A stretch of 11,115 nucleotides of DNA from an uncultured Bacteroidales bacterium. GTDB lineage: Bacteria > Bacteroidota > Bacteroidia > Bacteroidales > UBA932. The translations under genes were made by a program, and so were the position numbers. Under the pieces are notes generated by a model. That model made no database searches. It was not told the DNA's origin and worked only from the letters and a program-made list of their open reading frames with translations. How positions within the stretch are numbered: position 1 is the stretch's first letter; every line of letters begins with the position of its first letter. Shown here one piece after another: positions 1 to 7,391 of the stretch. The stretch lies in NCBI GenBank assembly GCA_900317065.1, contig ONFK01000031.1, positions 1 through 11,115 on the forward strand. The letters are read 5' to 3'.

Positions 1-557
1 AACTCTTCGTAGAGAAGAAAACCGGGGCGACCACCGGCTGGCTGGGCTACACCCTCGCATGGAGCGACCGCGTGTTCCCGGACGGAGTCATCAACGGCGG
101 AGATCCCTTCCCCTACCGCTACGACCGCAGGCACAACCTCTCGCTCGTGGTTAACCACAAATTCAGCGAGAAACTCTCCCTCAGCGCCACCTGGACCTAT
201 GCCAGCGGCGGCACCATGACCATCCCCGAGCGCCAAACCCAGGTTTATTATCCCGACGGACGGGTGAGTACGGAGGATTATTCTCCTTCACGGAACAACT
301 ACCGCCTGCCGCCGAGCCACAGGCTGAACCTCAGTCTCAACCATACCAAGCAGAAGAGGCACGGGGAAGCAGTGTGGAGTTTCGGGGTATATAATGCCTA
401 CAACAACATGAATCCAAACTTCGTGTTCACCGACTACGAAAGTGAATACGACAGCAGCCCGGCACCCGGACAGCCTGCATACCGAAAGAAGATGGAACTC
501 ACCAAGATCACCCTCCTGCCCATCATACCTTCCATTTCGTACACCTATAAATTCTAG
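1..557 (+). CDS. TonB-dependent outer-membrane receptor, C-terminal end (partial)
   Basis: The reading frame is open from the left edge (first complete codon at base 3) to a TAG at 555-557, so only the last ~184 residues are present. They look like the end of a TonB-dependent receptor beta-barrel: a TGWLGYTLAW strand, then the DRRHNLSLV strand typical of carboxypeptidase-regulatory-like receptors of Bacteroidota, alternating amphipathic strands, and a final aromatic residue (YTYKF) as expected for outer-membrane barrel insertion. A DUF4249 lipoprotein follows after 5 nt, a pairing often seen with this receptor class, so the two are probably co-transcribed. An internal ATG at 72 is not the start, because homologous sequence continues upstream of it. 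The substrate cannot be inferred because the plug and N-terminal domains lie outside the window. Confidence 0.9.
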   Translation, partial: LFVEKKTGATTGWLGYTLAWSDRVFPDGVINGGDPFPYRYDRRHNLSLVVNHKFSEKLSLSATWTYASGGTMTIPERQTQVYYPDGRVSTEDYSPSRNNYRLPPSHRLNLSLNHTKQKRHGEAVWSFGVYNAYNNMNPNFVFTDYESEYDSSPAPGQPAYRKKMELTKITLLPIIPSISYTYKF

Positions 558-562
558 CGGCC

Positions 563-1609
563 ATGAAGAAATTTTTTGTCATAGTGATGAGTGCGGCGCT
601 GTTTGCCGCCTGCGACAATCCTCTGGAGTACAAGCCCGAGAACAAGGCGGATGAATTGATAGTGAATGCTTTCCTGGATGCCGGGGAGACTTCGCACCTG
701 GTGCAGCTTGCAGTCAGCAGTACCGAGTATGTGCGACCCGTCGAAAAGGCCGAACTGCGCTTCTACGTGAACGGCGAGTTGAAAGCCAGGACTTCGGAGT
801 TCGAGGAGATCGAATGGTACGGCGACACGGCCGGCAAGGGGATGCGATTCGAAGCGTCTTTCAAAGCCGGCGACGTGCTGCGTCTGGAAGTGGATGCGGA
901 CGACAGGTTCAGCGCATACAACGAGCAGGTGGTTCCTCCGGCTCCCACGGTTTCAAGCATAGATACAGTGCGGGTATCGGAGACATCGAATGAGGAGTAT
1001 GGCACTGAGTATCTGCGTTTCGATTTCCGCGTCCGCGATGCCGGACCGGAGGAAGACTACTTCCGGATCAAGATTGATTCTTATGCCGAGGCTGTCTTTT
1101 ATGACAAGGACGGCAAGGAACTGGAGAGGGGTTCGCTGAAGAGGATGCAGCCTATGAAAATAGACAACGACCCCATACTGAACGGAGGATACATCAATAG
1201 CGGAAGCGATGACTTCGGGCTGGAAATAGGCACCCGCAACACCTACTGCGTCTTCAGCGACATGCAGTTCTCCGGAGCATCGGCAACCTTGCGCCCCATG
1301 ACGTACGCAAACACTTTCGGAGGCATTCCGCCCATGCCGGAAGGTGCGGAATCGGCGGTCGTGGAGAGTTACGCCATAGCAACCATAATGAGCCTCCCGC
1401 AGAGATATTTCTACTATTTGAAGGCCCTGAACATGCTGCAGGACGGCAGCGACGACCTCGCCCTTGAGGACGTTCAGATTGCCGACAACGTCGAAGGCGG
1501 AATCGGCTTCGTGGGAGTGTCCAACTCCGCAGGAAAGACTTTCAGGATCGGCACAAGGAAAATTGACGAATTGATCTACTACCAGGACGGCCCCTTCTAC
1601 GAAGAGTAG
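563..1609 (+). CDS. DUF4249 domain-containing lipoprotein
   Basis: This 348-residue protein begins with a lipoprotein signal peptide (hydrophobic residues 4-16, lipobox FAAC with C17), so it should be lipid-anchored in the envelope. The rest resembles the DUF4249 family: an Ig-like beta-rich N-terminal part starting ELIVNAFLDAGE, a central DYFRIKIDSY section, and a C-terminal SLPQRYFYYLKAL segment before a glycine-rich end. DUF4249 proteins are usually encoded next to carboxypeptidase-regulatory-like TonB receptors, as here (5-nt gap), and are thought to act as accessory surface lipoproteins of that transporter. That role is inference from context; no enzymatic motif is visible. The start fits both the signal peptide and the close spacing. 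The stop lies 22 nt from the end of the convergent gene, with no clear terminator between them. Confidence 0.88.
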   Translation: MKKFFVIVMSAALFAACDNPLEYKPENKADELIVNAFLDAGETSHLVQLAVSSTEYVRPVEKAELRFYVNGELKARTSEFEEIEWYGDTAGKGMRFEASFKAGDVLRLEVDADDRFSAYNEQVVPPAPTVSSIDTVRVSETSNEEYGTEYLRFDFRVRDAGPEEDYFRIKIDSYAEAVFYDKDGKELERGSLKRMQPMKIDNDPILNGGYINSGSDDFGLEIGTRNTYCVFSDMQFSGASATLRPMTYANTFGGIPPMPEGAESAVVESYAIATIMSLPQRYFYYLKALNMLQDGSDDLALEDVQIADNVEGGIGFVGVSNSAGKTFRIGTRKIDELIYYQDGPFYEE

Positions 1610-1631
1610 GACCCGGTGCCCGGAAAGCAAG

Positions 1632-2582
1632 CTACAGCGCCTGGAGCACCCTTTCCACCGGAGGATCCTTGAGCAGGATGCGCTTGTCGGTGTCGAGGAG
1701 ATAAAGGGAAGGGATGGCGCGGATGCAGTACAGGATGTCTTCGCGGATGATGTGGGCTGCGTCGTAGCCGTTCAGCCATTCCCCGGGATAGACGGGCATA
1801 TAGTCGCGCCACGCCTTGAGGTCTTCATCTATATATACATTGATGACGGCGAGGCGGTCTTCGCCGACCAGCCACTGCACCTTGGGGTCGGATTTAAGTT
1901 TTTCGATGATTTCCAGGCAGTTGTGGCATCCAGGATTGCTGAAAAAGAGAAGCGTCCGTTCAGCCTTCACCGAATGCATGCGCACCTGCGTACCGTTACG
2001 CAGGGTTATGGCGAAGTCCGGAGCGACGCTGCCCCGCGGGTTCATGGAACACATCCGGGCCTCATACCGGCAGGCCGTGCGCATGTCTTCCCCGGTCAGG
2101 GGCGAGGAGGCCATCTTCTGAACGAAAGGCAGGTATAGATCCTCGTCGCGCATCGGCGAATTCGGGTCGTAGAGATAACGGGAGACCATCTCCGTCATGG
2201 ACAGATATACCCTGTCGGCAGTATCCAGGAGCTGCTTTGCCGCGATTCTGTCGAAAAGGGAGGACATGTGCTGCTGCGCCTGTTCCAGAGGCATCCCCTC
2301 CAGTACGCCGATATAGTTCGACAGAGCCTGCTCGACCTCTCCCTTGGGAACGCCCAGCACGTGAGCGGAGTCCGTCCTGCCAGGGCCTTCGAAAAAGCCG
2401 TCCCAGTAATGCCCGACGCCATAGGCGATACGCTCATCGTCGTCGGTGTATGCCGAAGGAATGCTTACCTGCGGGAAGGGCCTCTCCGCAAGGACGGCAG
2501 GAGCCGCTGCTTTTCTACGTCCTCCGCAGGAGAGAAGCAGCAGAAGCAGGGCGGCTGCAAGAATGACATCGGAACGTTTCAT
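1632..2582 (-). CDS. DUF5106 / thioredoxin-like lipoprotein
   Basis: This is a 316-residue predicted lipoprotein with a leucine-rich signal peptide and lipobox LLSC (C19). Residues ~35-180 resemble the alpha-helical DUF5106 region that precedes thioredoxin folds in Bacteroidota. Residues ~187-310 form a thioredoxin/TlpA-like domain: APDFAITLRNG opening, strand LLFFSNPGC, redox pair C219-H-N-C222, and the AIPSLYLLD segment with the expected cis-proline P291. It probably performs thiol-disulfide exchange at the envelope, but the substrate is unknown. The start lies 4 nt after the stop of the metallophosphoesterase on the same strand, so the two almost certainly form one operon. The CHNC pair differs from the CGPC of classical thioredoxin, so its redox potential cannot be guessed. 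Confidence is high for the fold and moderate for the DUF5106 name. Confidence 0.82.
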   Translation of the reverse strand: MKRSDVILAAALLLLLLSCGGRRKAAAPAVLAERPFPQVSIPSAYTDDDERIAYGVGHYWDGFFEGPGRTDSAHVLGVPKGEVEQALSNYIGVLEGMPLEQAQQHMSSLFDRIAAKQLLDTADRVYLSMTEMVSRYLYDPNSPMRDEDLYLPFVQKMASSPLTGEDMRTACRYEARMCSMNPRGSVAPDFAITLRNGTQVRMHSVKAERTLLFFSNPGCHNCLEIIEKLKSDPKVQWLVGEDRLAVINVYIDEDLKAWRDYMPVYPGEWLNGYDAAHIIREDILYCIRAIPSLYLLDTDKRILLKDPPVERVLQAL

Positions 2583-2586
2583 CCGG

Positions 2587-4887
2587 CTACTCCTTTATGA
2601 AATACATGCCCCCTTCCTGAGAGTCCTTGTAGTTGGCCTGATGGATCACGAGATATGCGGCGGATTTCGTCTGCCCGGGAACGTGGGTGTAGGTCTGGCT
2701 GCCTCGCGTGAGGCCGGCATCGGAAACCTCTTCGCTGCTGAAATGCATCAGCTCGATGCCTATGACATTGTCTTCGTCGTAGTCGTGGTGCACCGAAACC
2801 CTCTGCGTGAAAGGCACGAGGGTCGCGGTGATGCGGCCGTTTTCTATCCTGAGCGCGAACCTCACCCAGTCGTAGTTCGGAGTGCCTATCTGCGTACGCC
2901 CGAACTCATAGTAGGCGCTGGACCAGGCCTTGCCTGTGAGTTCCGGGAGGAAGGCCGCATATCCGCCCGCATGGCTGCCGGACACTATCTTCTGCGCCTT
3001 GCGGCCGTCGAAGAAGAGGCCGAGGGCCGCGCCCCCGTTTTCGTAATCGATGCTTACCCTGGCATCCATCACCAACTCTTCAGCCGTGCCGGCAAGACCG
3101 CGTATGCCAATGTTGTTGAGGGTGGCGTCGAGAGGGTCGCCGAAGCGGACCTTGGTAATCTGCGAAGTGCCCGAACTTGTGGAAATATAGTTGCCCAGAA
3201 GATGGAAGACCTTGGAATACAGGCTCCATTCCCCGCGGAAATCATCTTCCGAGACCTGCACGACCTTCAATGGAGTTCCGTTCGGAAGAGTCAGATTCTG
3301 CACCCTGGGCAGGCCGGTGGAGTTGGCGGTCCATTCGACCTTTCCGGAATCGTAGCTGAGCCAGCCGTCGGAGACAGTTCCGCTGCCGCCGTCGACGGAA
3401 CGGGATCCGGCATCGTCAGTCACCCATAAGACGTCCTGGTCTTTGATGGTCAGCTGCTTGACGAGCGTATTGCTCGCGGCGTCCCAGGAATCGTAGGCAG
3501 TCAGCCGGATTTCATAGGAACCGCCTTCAAGCTTTCCAATGGGACGCGTCCACACCTCGCGCATGCCTGAGGTCTGCGGATGACGGTACCAGTCGGACAG
3601 GATGCGCCGGGTAGCCGCCACGGCCCCGTCCTTCAAGACTGTGATGACATAATGATGGACGAACTCGTCGTCGGTGCCGGCTGCGAAACGCAGGGAATCG
3701 CAGCCCTCGCCGGCCACGAATTCCATCTCCGAGAGTCGCGGTGCGGAATTCCGGGCACCCAGCGCGGCATGGCTGTACTTTTGCAGATGCACCTTGTCCG
3801 CACGGGGATATGAGATTTCCCAAGGCTCGCCGATGGTTGCGTCGTGATAATAGTCCATGCGCCAGATGCGGGCGTTGCCGCTGCGGTCGAACTGCAGGAG
3901 AAGACCCTGGGAGAATTCACCCGCGTCCTTCATCACAGTGGCGCTCTTCATGTCGTCGTACTTGCCGTCCTCGATGGCCATATAGCTGCAGGAGCCGCAG
4001 CCCATCGAAGTGAAATCGCCCTGCCAGATGCTGCGGGGATCGTTGAGAGGGAAATGGAGATGCCCTCCGAAAACCACCGCCTGCGGATACTTGACCAGCA
4101 CGGCCGAGAGGCCCTTCGTGTACCAGAATTCCCCGAGCAGACTACCGTAGCAGGTGTTGTATATCATGGGATGGGTGATGACCATCACGTACTTTTCCGG
4201 CGCTTTGGCCGTGACAGACGCGAGGGTGGTGTCAAGCCAGTGCACGGCTACAGGATCGTATGTCATCGGGGAGAACTGCCGCGGGAGAAGGCCGAGTATG
4301 TGGGTGCTGTCCACCACGCAATGACGGCAGTTGTACCGGACACGCAGGTCGTTGTCGAGGTCGGTGGTGAAATAGCTGTCGTCCATGACATCGCGGAACG
4401 GATCGTTGATATCGTGGTTGCCGGGAGTGTATATCAGGGGGATATCGCCGTGCGGCAGGACCTTCTCGTACAGGTCGATGAAAGTCTTCGCCTGCGAAGT
4501 GCTGTTGGTGTTGGCGACGTCTCCCACAAACATGGTGGCGTCGAGCCCGTCCGGATCGCGTTCCGCCGCCTTGGCCTTGAGCTGGTTCAGTGCGTTCGTG
4601 AACTTGGCCTCGGAGCCGTAAGCGTTGCCGATGTGGACATCGCTGAATGCTCCGAGCGAGAACACGATGTCAGATTCGTCGAAAACTTCCGTCCTGGTCC
4701 ATGCGGGAGTATCCGGCTCGTCGGGGGTATCCGGAGTATCGGGCGTGCCGGGTTCGTCCGGTCCGTCGGGTTCATCAGGTTCGTCCGGAACCACTACGAC
4801 AGGTTTGTCCGGCTCTGGCAGGACTTCCTTTCCGCCGCAGGAAAAAAGCAGCAGCACGGCGGCCGACAGTAAGAAAATCTTTTTCAT
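2587..4887 (-). CDS. Calcineurin-like metallophosphoesterase lipoprotein, multidomain
   Basis: This 766-residue protein starts at the ATG at 4887, not the in-frame ATG at 4944, because 4887 gives a clean signal peptide with lipobox LFSC (C17) and a promoter lies between the two ATGs. Residues ~23-61 are an acidic Pro/Asp/Glu/Thr linker. Residues ~73-350 are a metallophosphoesterase domain with all metal-binding blocks in order: D83-V-H85, G-D123, G-N157-H158-D159, H239 (ITHPM) and G-H276-L-H278. It should hydrolyse phosphoester bonds outside the cytoplasm; the substrate is unknown. Residues ~380-485 look Ig/fibronectin-like, and ~487-766 are an unrecognised beta-rich C-terminal region that may bind substrate or surface. 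Two CxxC pairs (C187/C190 and C297/C300) lie in or near the catalytic domain. It is first in an operon with the thioredoxin-like lipoprotein. Confidence 0.88.
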   Translation of the reverse strand: MKKIFLLSAAVLLLFSCGGKEVLPEPDKPVVVVPDEPDEPDGPDEPGTPDTPDTPDEPDTPAWTRTEVFDESDIVFSLGAFSDVHIGNAYGSEAKFTNALNQLKAKAAERDPDGLDATMFVGDVANTNSTSQAKTFIDLYEKVLPHGDIPLIYTPGNHDINDPFRDVMDDSYFTTDLDNDLRVRYNCRHCVVDSTHILGLLPRQFSPMTYDPVAVHWLDTTLASVTAKAPEKYVMVITHPMIYNTCYGSLLGEFWYTKGLSAVLVKYPQAVVFGGHLHFPLNDPRSIWQGDFTSMGCGSCSYMAIEDGKYDDMKSATVMKDAGEFSQGLLLQFDRSGNARIWRMDYYHDATIGEPWEISYPRADKVHLQKYSHAALGARNSAPRLSEMEFVAGEGCDSLRFAAGTDDEFVHHYVITVLKDGAVAATRRILSDWYRHPQTSGMREVWTRPIGKLEGGSYEIRLTAYDSWDAASNTLVKQLTIKDQDVLWVTDDAGSRSVDGGSGTVSDGWLSYDSGKVEWTANSTGLPRVQNLTLPNGTPLKVVQVSEDDFRGEWSLYSKVFHLLGNYISTSSGTSQITKVRFGDPLDATLNNIGIRGLAGTAEELVMDARVSIDYENGGAALGLFFDGRKAQKIVSGSHAGGYAAFLPELTGKAWSSAYYEFGRTQIGTPNYDWVRFALRIENGRITATLVPFTQRVSVHHDYDEDNVIGIELMHFSSEEVSDAGLTRGSQTYTHVPGQTKSAAYLVIHQANYKDSQEGGMYFIKE

Positions 4888-4893
4888 CTGACG

Positions 4894-4923
4894 CAAATTT
4901 AAGGTTTTATTTTCGGAATGCAA
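4894..4923 (-). promoter_or_regulatory. Promoter of the metallophosphoesterase operon
   Basis: Read on the minus strand there is TTG (4923-4921), a 19-nt spacer, and TAAATTTG (4901-4894), matching the Bacteroidota -33/-7 consensus TTG-N19-TAnnTTTG. Only 6 nt separate the -7 box from the ATG at 4887, so transcription should begin at or within a few bases of the start codon. Confidence 0.75.
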
Positions 4924-4964
4924 CGAAAACAACGGGTTCTTCATCTTGTTAACGCTATGAAATT

Positions 4965-5849
4965 ATGGAGATTGATTCCGTGAAGATAACCTATTTGGGC
5001 AAAGGCTTCGGCAAGACCGGTTACGGCGACACATTCCAGATCGAGACTGACGACGATTTCCGTTACGACTATACCGTGGTGGACAAGAATCAGATATCGT
5101 CGCTGAGTTCCTACGTCAATATCCGCCTCGACAACTTGACGAACTACCTGATCATGCAGAAAATCTCCTTTGACGACTACTTTTCCAAAGGCACGGGTTC
5201 TTACATCTACGGAATTCTTCCCAAGGGAGATTACAAGATCCTGGTTATGGAAGTGGACGCTTCGGGCAAGTCTACCGGAGTGTGCTATACAAAAAGTTTC
5301 TCAGTATCTGACTACATCTCTTACAGTGTTGACGGGCCGCTTTCTCCCCAGTCCGAATGGAAGGCGGAATACCTTGGCCGGTATGAAGATGTGAACGGAA
5401 GCGGCAATACCATCTACTGCGATCGCATTTCATCTTCCGGCACCGGCGACGCCTACTATTACCACGTACTGTGCCCCACCGGCAGCATCAAGACGGAAGA
5501 AGAACTGCTGGAAGCATTCCGCAACGGAGGCGGTGCGGACGACCTGCAGGGCGGGGACGGCCTGCTGGAGTGGTACAAGATGATGGCTCCAAACTATAAC
5601 TACCAGGCAGGGCTCGACTGGCTTCTGGCGAAAGGCGGGAAAGATGTAGAGAGCGGTTATATGGACTATACCCTGACAGGAGAAGGCACCGGAACATACG
5701 ATGTGTATACAGTTGAAATGCTCCTGAACGGGCATATCACCGGAAGATACGGAAAGACCACCCTGGAGATCACTGGAACCCCCGACATCAAGGCCCTGGA
5801 CGCCGTTCAGAATGCCAGCAAGGCACAAATGAGAAAAATGAGGTTGTAA
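4965..5849 (+). CDS. Two-domain protein of Bacteroidota lipoprotein type, lacking a signal peptide
   Basis: This is a 294-residue protein of unknown function. It seems to consist of two related units. Unit 1 (~6-112) begins ITYLGKG and ends with an ILPKGDYKILVMEVDASG strand pair. Unit 2 (~131-270) begins AEYLGRY and ends with a TGTYDVYTVEMLLNG strand pair. The pattern, especially the end of unit 1, resembles fibronectin-like repeats in exported Bacteroidota lipoproteins, in which a Tyr-rich strand is followed by a VD-x-x-G-x-x-T turn. No signal peptide or lipobox is present: the ATG at 4965 leads directly into the first domain. An overlapping ATG at 4957 in another frame gives only an eight-residue peptide starting MKLWRLI. 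The gene may therefore be a truncated or frameshifted lipoprotein gene, or a real cytoplasmic protein. No good promoter is visible upstream. Confidence 0.65.
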   Translation: MEIDSVKITYLGKGFGKTGYGDTFQIETDDDFRYDYTVVDKNQISSLSSYVNIRLDNLTNYLIMQKISFDDYFSKGTGSYIYGILPKGDYKILVMEVDASGKSTGVCYTKSFSVSDYISYSVDGPLSPQSEWKAEYLGRYEDVNGSGNTIYCDRISSSGTGDAYYYHVLCPTGSIKTEEELLEAFRNGGGADDLQGGDGLLEWYKMMAPNYNYQAGLDWLLAKGGKDVESGYMDYTLTGEGTGTYDVYTVEMLLNGHITGRYGKTTLEITGTPDIKALDAVQNASKAQMRKMRL

Positions 5850-5873
5850 TTATAAAAAATTTGCCTACATTTG
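5844..5873 (+). promoter_or_regulatory. Promoter of the YegP-like gene
   Basis: TTG at 5844-5846, a 19-nt spacer and TACATTTG at 5866-5873 match the Bacteroidota consensus. The -33 element overlaps the last codons of the upstream gene (stop at 5849). The leader is about 30 nt, and a perfect 12-bp AT palindrome (TTATAATTATAA, 5896-5907) sits immediately before the start codon, giving an unstructured A/T-rich initiation region with no Shine-Dalgarno motif. Confidence 0.75.
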
Positions 5874-5909
5874 TATGTATCGCGACTACAACCAATTATA
5901 ATTATAACT

Positions 5910-6239
5910 ATGGGTAAATTCGTCATCACCGTCAGGAAGAACGGAGAGTTCCAGTTCAACCTCAAGGCCAGCAACGGCCAGGTCATCCTCACCAGCGAGG
6001 GCTACAAAGAGAAGAAATCCTGCCTCAACGGCATCGAGTCCGTTCGCAAGAACAGCCAGGATCCCGAGAAGTTCGAGGTTAAGGTCGCCAAGAACGGCAA
6101 GCCTTTCTTCAACCTCAAGGCTACCAACGGACAGGTTATCGGCGCCAGCCAGATGTATGCTACCGAACGCACATTGAAACTCGGCATCGCGTCTGTTGCA
6201 AAGAACGCTCCCGAGGCTCCCGTGGTGGAGGAAATCTAA
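5910..6239 (+). CDS. Tandem DUF1508 protein (YegP / UPF0339 family)
   Basis: The 109-residue protein consists almost entirely of two DUF1508 repeats. Repeat 1 (residues ~4-50) contains RKNGEFQFNLKASNGQVI, and repeat 2 (~55-100) contains AKNGKPFFNLKATNGQVI; the offset is 51 residues. Length and two-repeat layout match E. coli YegP. The family's biochemical role is not established, and I infer none. An upstream in-frame ATG at 5871 was rejected: it falls inside the -7 promoter element, and the domain begins immediately after the ATG at 5910. No signal peptide is present, so it should be cytoplasmic. The transcript is probably monocistronic, bounded by its own promoter and the terminator at 6259. 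Lys, Asn and Leu codons are strongly biased to AAG, AAC and CTC, suggesting, as inference, good expression. Confidence 0.9.
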   Translation: MGKFVITVRKNGEFQFNLKASNGQVILTSEGYKEKKSCLNGIESVRKNSQDPEKFEVKVAKNGKPFFNLKATNGQVIGASQMYATERTLKLGIASVAKNAPEAPVVEEI

Positions 6240-6258
6240 TTTCCCCTTGATCATAAAT

Positions 6259-6297
6259 GAAAAGCGGCCTTGACGAGCCGCTTTTCGTTGTTTTTAT
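6259..6297. terminator. Bidirectional rho-independent terminator
   Basis: GAAAAGCGGC (6259-6268) and GCCGCTTTTC (6277-6286) form a perfect 10-bp stem with an 8-nt loop, followed on the plus strand by GTTGTTTTT. The A/T ends of the stem give a T-run in either direction. It lies between the convergent stops of the YegP-like gene (6239) and rhaT (6307) and should serve both. Confidence 0.9.
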
Positions 6298-6306
6298 ACA
6301 GGCTTC

Positions 6307-7311
6307 TTACAGCAACTGGGGCAGGAAGGAGGATACGATGAGCACCGCAAGTCCGATGACGAGGATGGTGATGGTATTGCGGGAGCATCCCTTCCATTCC
6401 TTGAGGATAATGCCCCAGACATTGGAGAAGGTGACATTGAGGGCCTGGAGTATGCACCAGCTGAAGGCAAGCAGCACGGGCGCGTCGGTGAGGAAGCCCT
6501 TGCCGAGGCTCAGACCGAAGAACTGGCTGTACCATAGAAGTCCGGCGAGGCAGCAGAAGATGATATTGTTACCCCAGAGAGAGCCCTTGGAGTAGTCGCT
6601 CCATGTCCTGTTCCTGCTGTTCTGGTAGAAGCAGTAGCAGGCATTGGTGAGGAATCCGCCGAATGTTACCAGCAGGGTGGCGGGCAGTGTCTTGAATATG
6701 GGTTTGGTGGCTTCCCACGCGAGATTCTCGCCGAAGCCAAGGCCTATTGCAAAGCAGGCGCTCATGAATCCGGCGAGCAGGGCCACGAAGATGCCCTTGC
6801 CGAAGTTGAAGTCCTTGACGGCATCCTTCGCGCCTTCGCCAGCTTCTTTAGCCTTGCGCGCTCCGGCGGCGCCGATGATGGCAATGCCGATGAGGGTAAC
6901 AACCACGCCGACAATGACGGGGGCGGTGAGGTCCGAGGTATTACCTGTGAAGACAGGAGTGAGGATGGTGCCGAGGCCGGCGCAGGTTCCCAGGGCAATC
7001 GACTGGCCGAGGGCTACACCAAGATAACGCATCGACAGTCCGAAGGTGAGACCGCCTACACCCCAGAGTATACCGAAAAATATGGTTTTGAGCGATTCGG
7101 CAGGATGCGCAGCATACATTGCAAAGAGAGATTCTCCGGAAGGAACTGCAAGCAGGGCACCCAGAAGCGGGAAAAGCAGCCAGGCAAAAAGCCCCTGGAC
7201 CATCCAGTAGCTTTCCCAGCTCCACTGTTTGATCTTGTTGATAGGAACATAGCTTGACGATTGGCAGAATGCGCCGATTGCAATAATGAGCAGACCGATG
7301 ATTATTTTCAT
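6307..7311 (-). CDS. rhaT: L-rhamnose/H+ symporter RhaT
   Basis: This 334-residue polytopic membrane protein has about ten hydrophobic segments. Its sequence is characteristic of the RhaT family: an N-terminal IIIGLLIIAIGAFCQSSSYVP segment, the conserved GGLTFGLSMRYLGVALGQS block, a central charged loop (~residues 150-170: AGARKAKEAGEG), and the SLWGNNIIFCCLAGLLWYSQF region. It should import L-rhamnose (and perhaps related 6-deoxysugars) with protons across the inner membrane. No rhamnose kinase, isomerase, aldolase or regulator is in the window, so it stands apart from any catabolic cluster here. It has its own promoter (7332-7362, minus), giving a leader of about 15 nt, and shares a terminator with the convergent YegP-like gene. 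Length is normal for the family. Substrate assignment rests on family resemblance. Confidence 0.9.
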   Translation of the reverse strand: MKIIIGLLIIAIGAFCQSSSYVPINKIKQWSWESYWMVQGLFAWLLFPLLGALLAVPSGESLFAMYAAHPAESLKTIFFGILWGVGGLTFGLSMRYLGVALGQSIALGTCAGLGTILTPVFTGNTSDLTAPVIVGVVVTLIGIAIIGAAGARKAKEAGEGAKDAVKDFNFGKGIFVALLAGFMSACFAIGLGFGENLAWEATKPIFKTLPATLLVTFGGFLTNACYCFYQNSRNRTWSDYSKGSLWGNNIIFCCLAGLLWYSQFFGLSLGKGFLTDAPVLLAFSWCILQALNVTFSNVWGIILKEWKGCSRNTITILVIGLAVLIVSSFLPQLL

Positions 7312-7331
7312 TGTACTTTGGTTTTAGTATT

Positions 7332-7362
7332 CAAATGTACTAAAAAAATTTTGCGCTTTCAA
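7332..7362 (-). promoter_or_regulatory. Promoter of rhaT
   Basis: On the minus strand, TTG (7362-7360), a 20-nt spacer and TACATTTG (7339-7332) match the Bacteroidota promoter pattern. The -7 box ends 20 nt before the rhaT ATG. It overlaps the divergent tRNA promoter. Confidence 0.7.
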
Positions 7363-7380
7363 TTTTTCGGCTTATATTTG
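7349..7380 (+). promoter_or_regulatory. Promoter of tRNA-Gly
   Basis: TTTTG (7349-7353), a 19-nt spacer and TATATTTG (7373-7380) match the Bacteroidota consensus. The -7 box ends 11 nt before the mature tRNA 5' end at 7392, leaving a very short 5' leader. Confidence 0.75.
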
Positions 7381-7391
7381 CAGTCCCAATC

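Noticed and set aside
953..1630. Minus-strand open frame opposite the DUF4249 gene
   Set aside because: It is antisense to a recognised lipoprotein and spans the convergent junction; no domain, signal peptide or promoter was seen.
1615..1662. GGTGC...GCACC as a terminator between the convergent DUF4249 and DUF5106 genes
   Set aside because: Only five base pairs with a loop of about 26 nt and no real T-run; not distinguishable from chance.
2446..3429. Long plus-strand open frame opposite the phosphoesterase and thioredoxin-like genes
   Set aside because: It is a GC-driven shadow of two well-supported minus-strand genes, with no start context or recognisable domain. The same applies to the long plus-strand frame at 3844-4872.
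4708..4821. Repetitive DNA in the phosphoesterase gene, considered as a separate tandem repeat
   Set aside because: It simply encodes the acidic Pro/Asp/Glu/Thr linker after the signal peptide, common in surface lipoproteins.
4908..4915. TATTTTCG as a possible -7 element for the gene at 4965
   Set aside because: It has one mismatch in the conserved TTTG and no TTG at the expected -33 spacing, so it is too weak to call.
4888..4944. Extended N-terminus of the metallophosphoesterase from the ATG at 4944
   Set aside because: It would bury the signal peptide 19 residues in, and the predicted transcription start lies downstream of this ATG.
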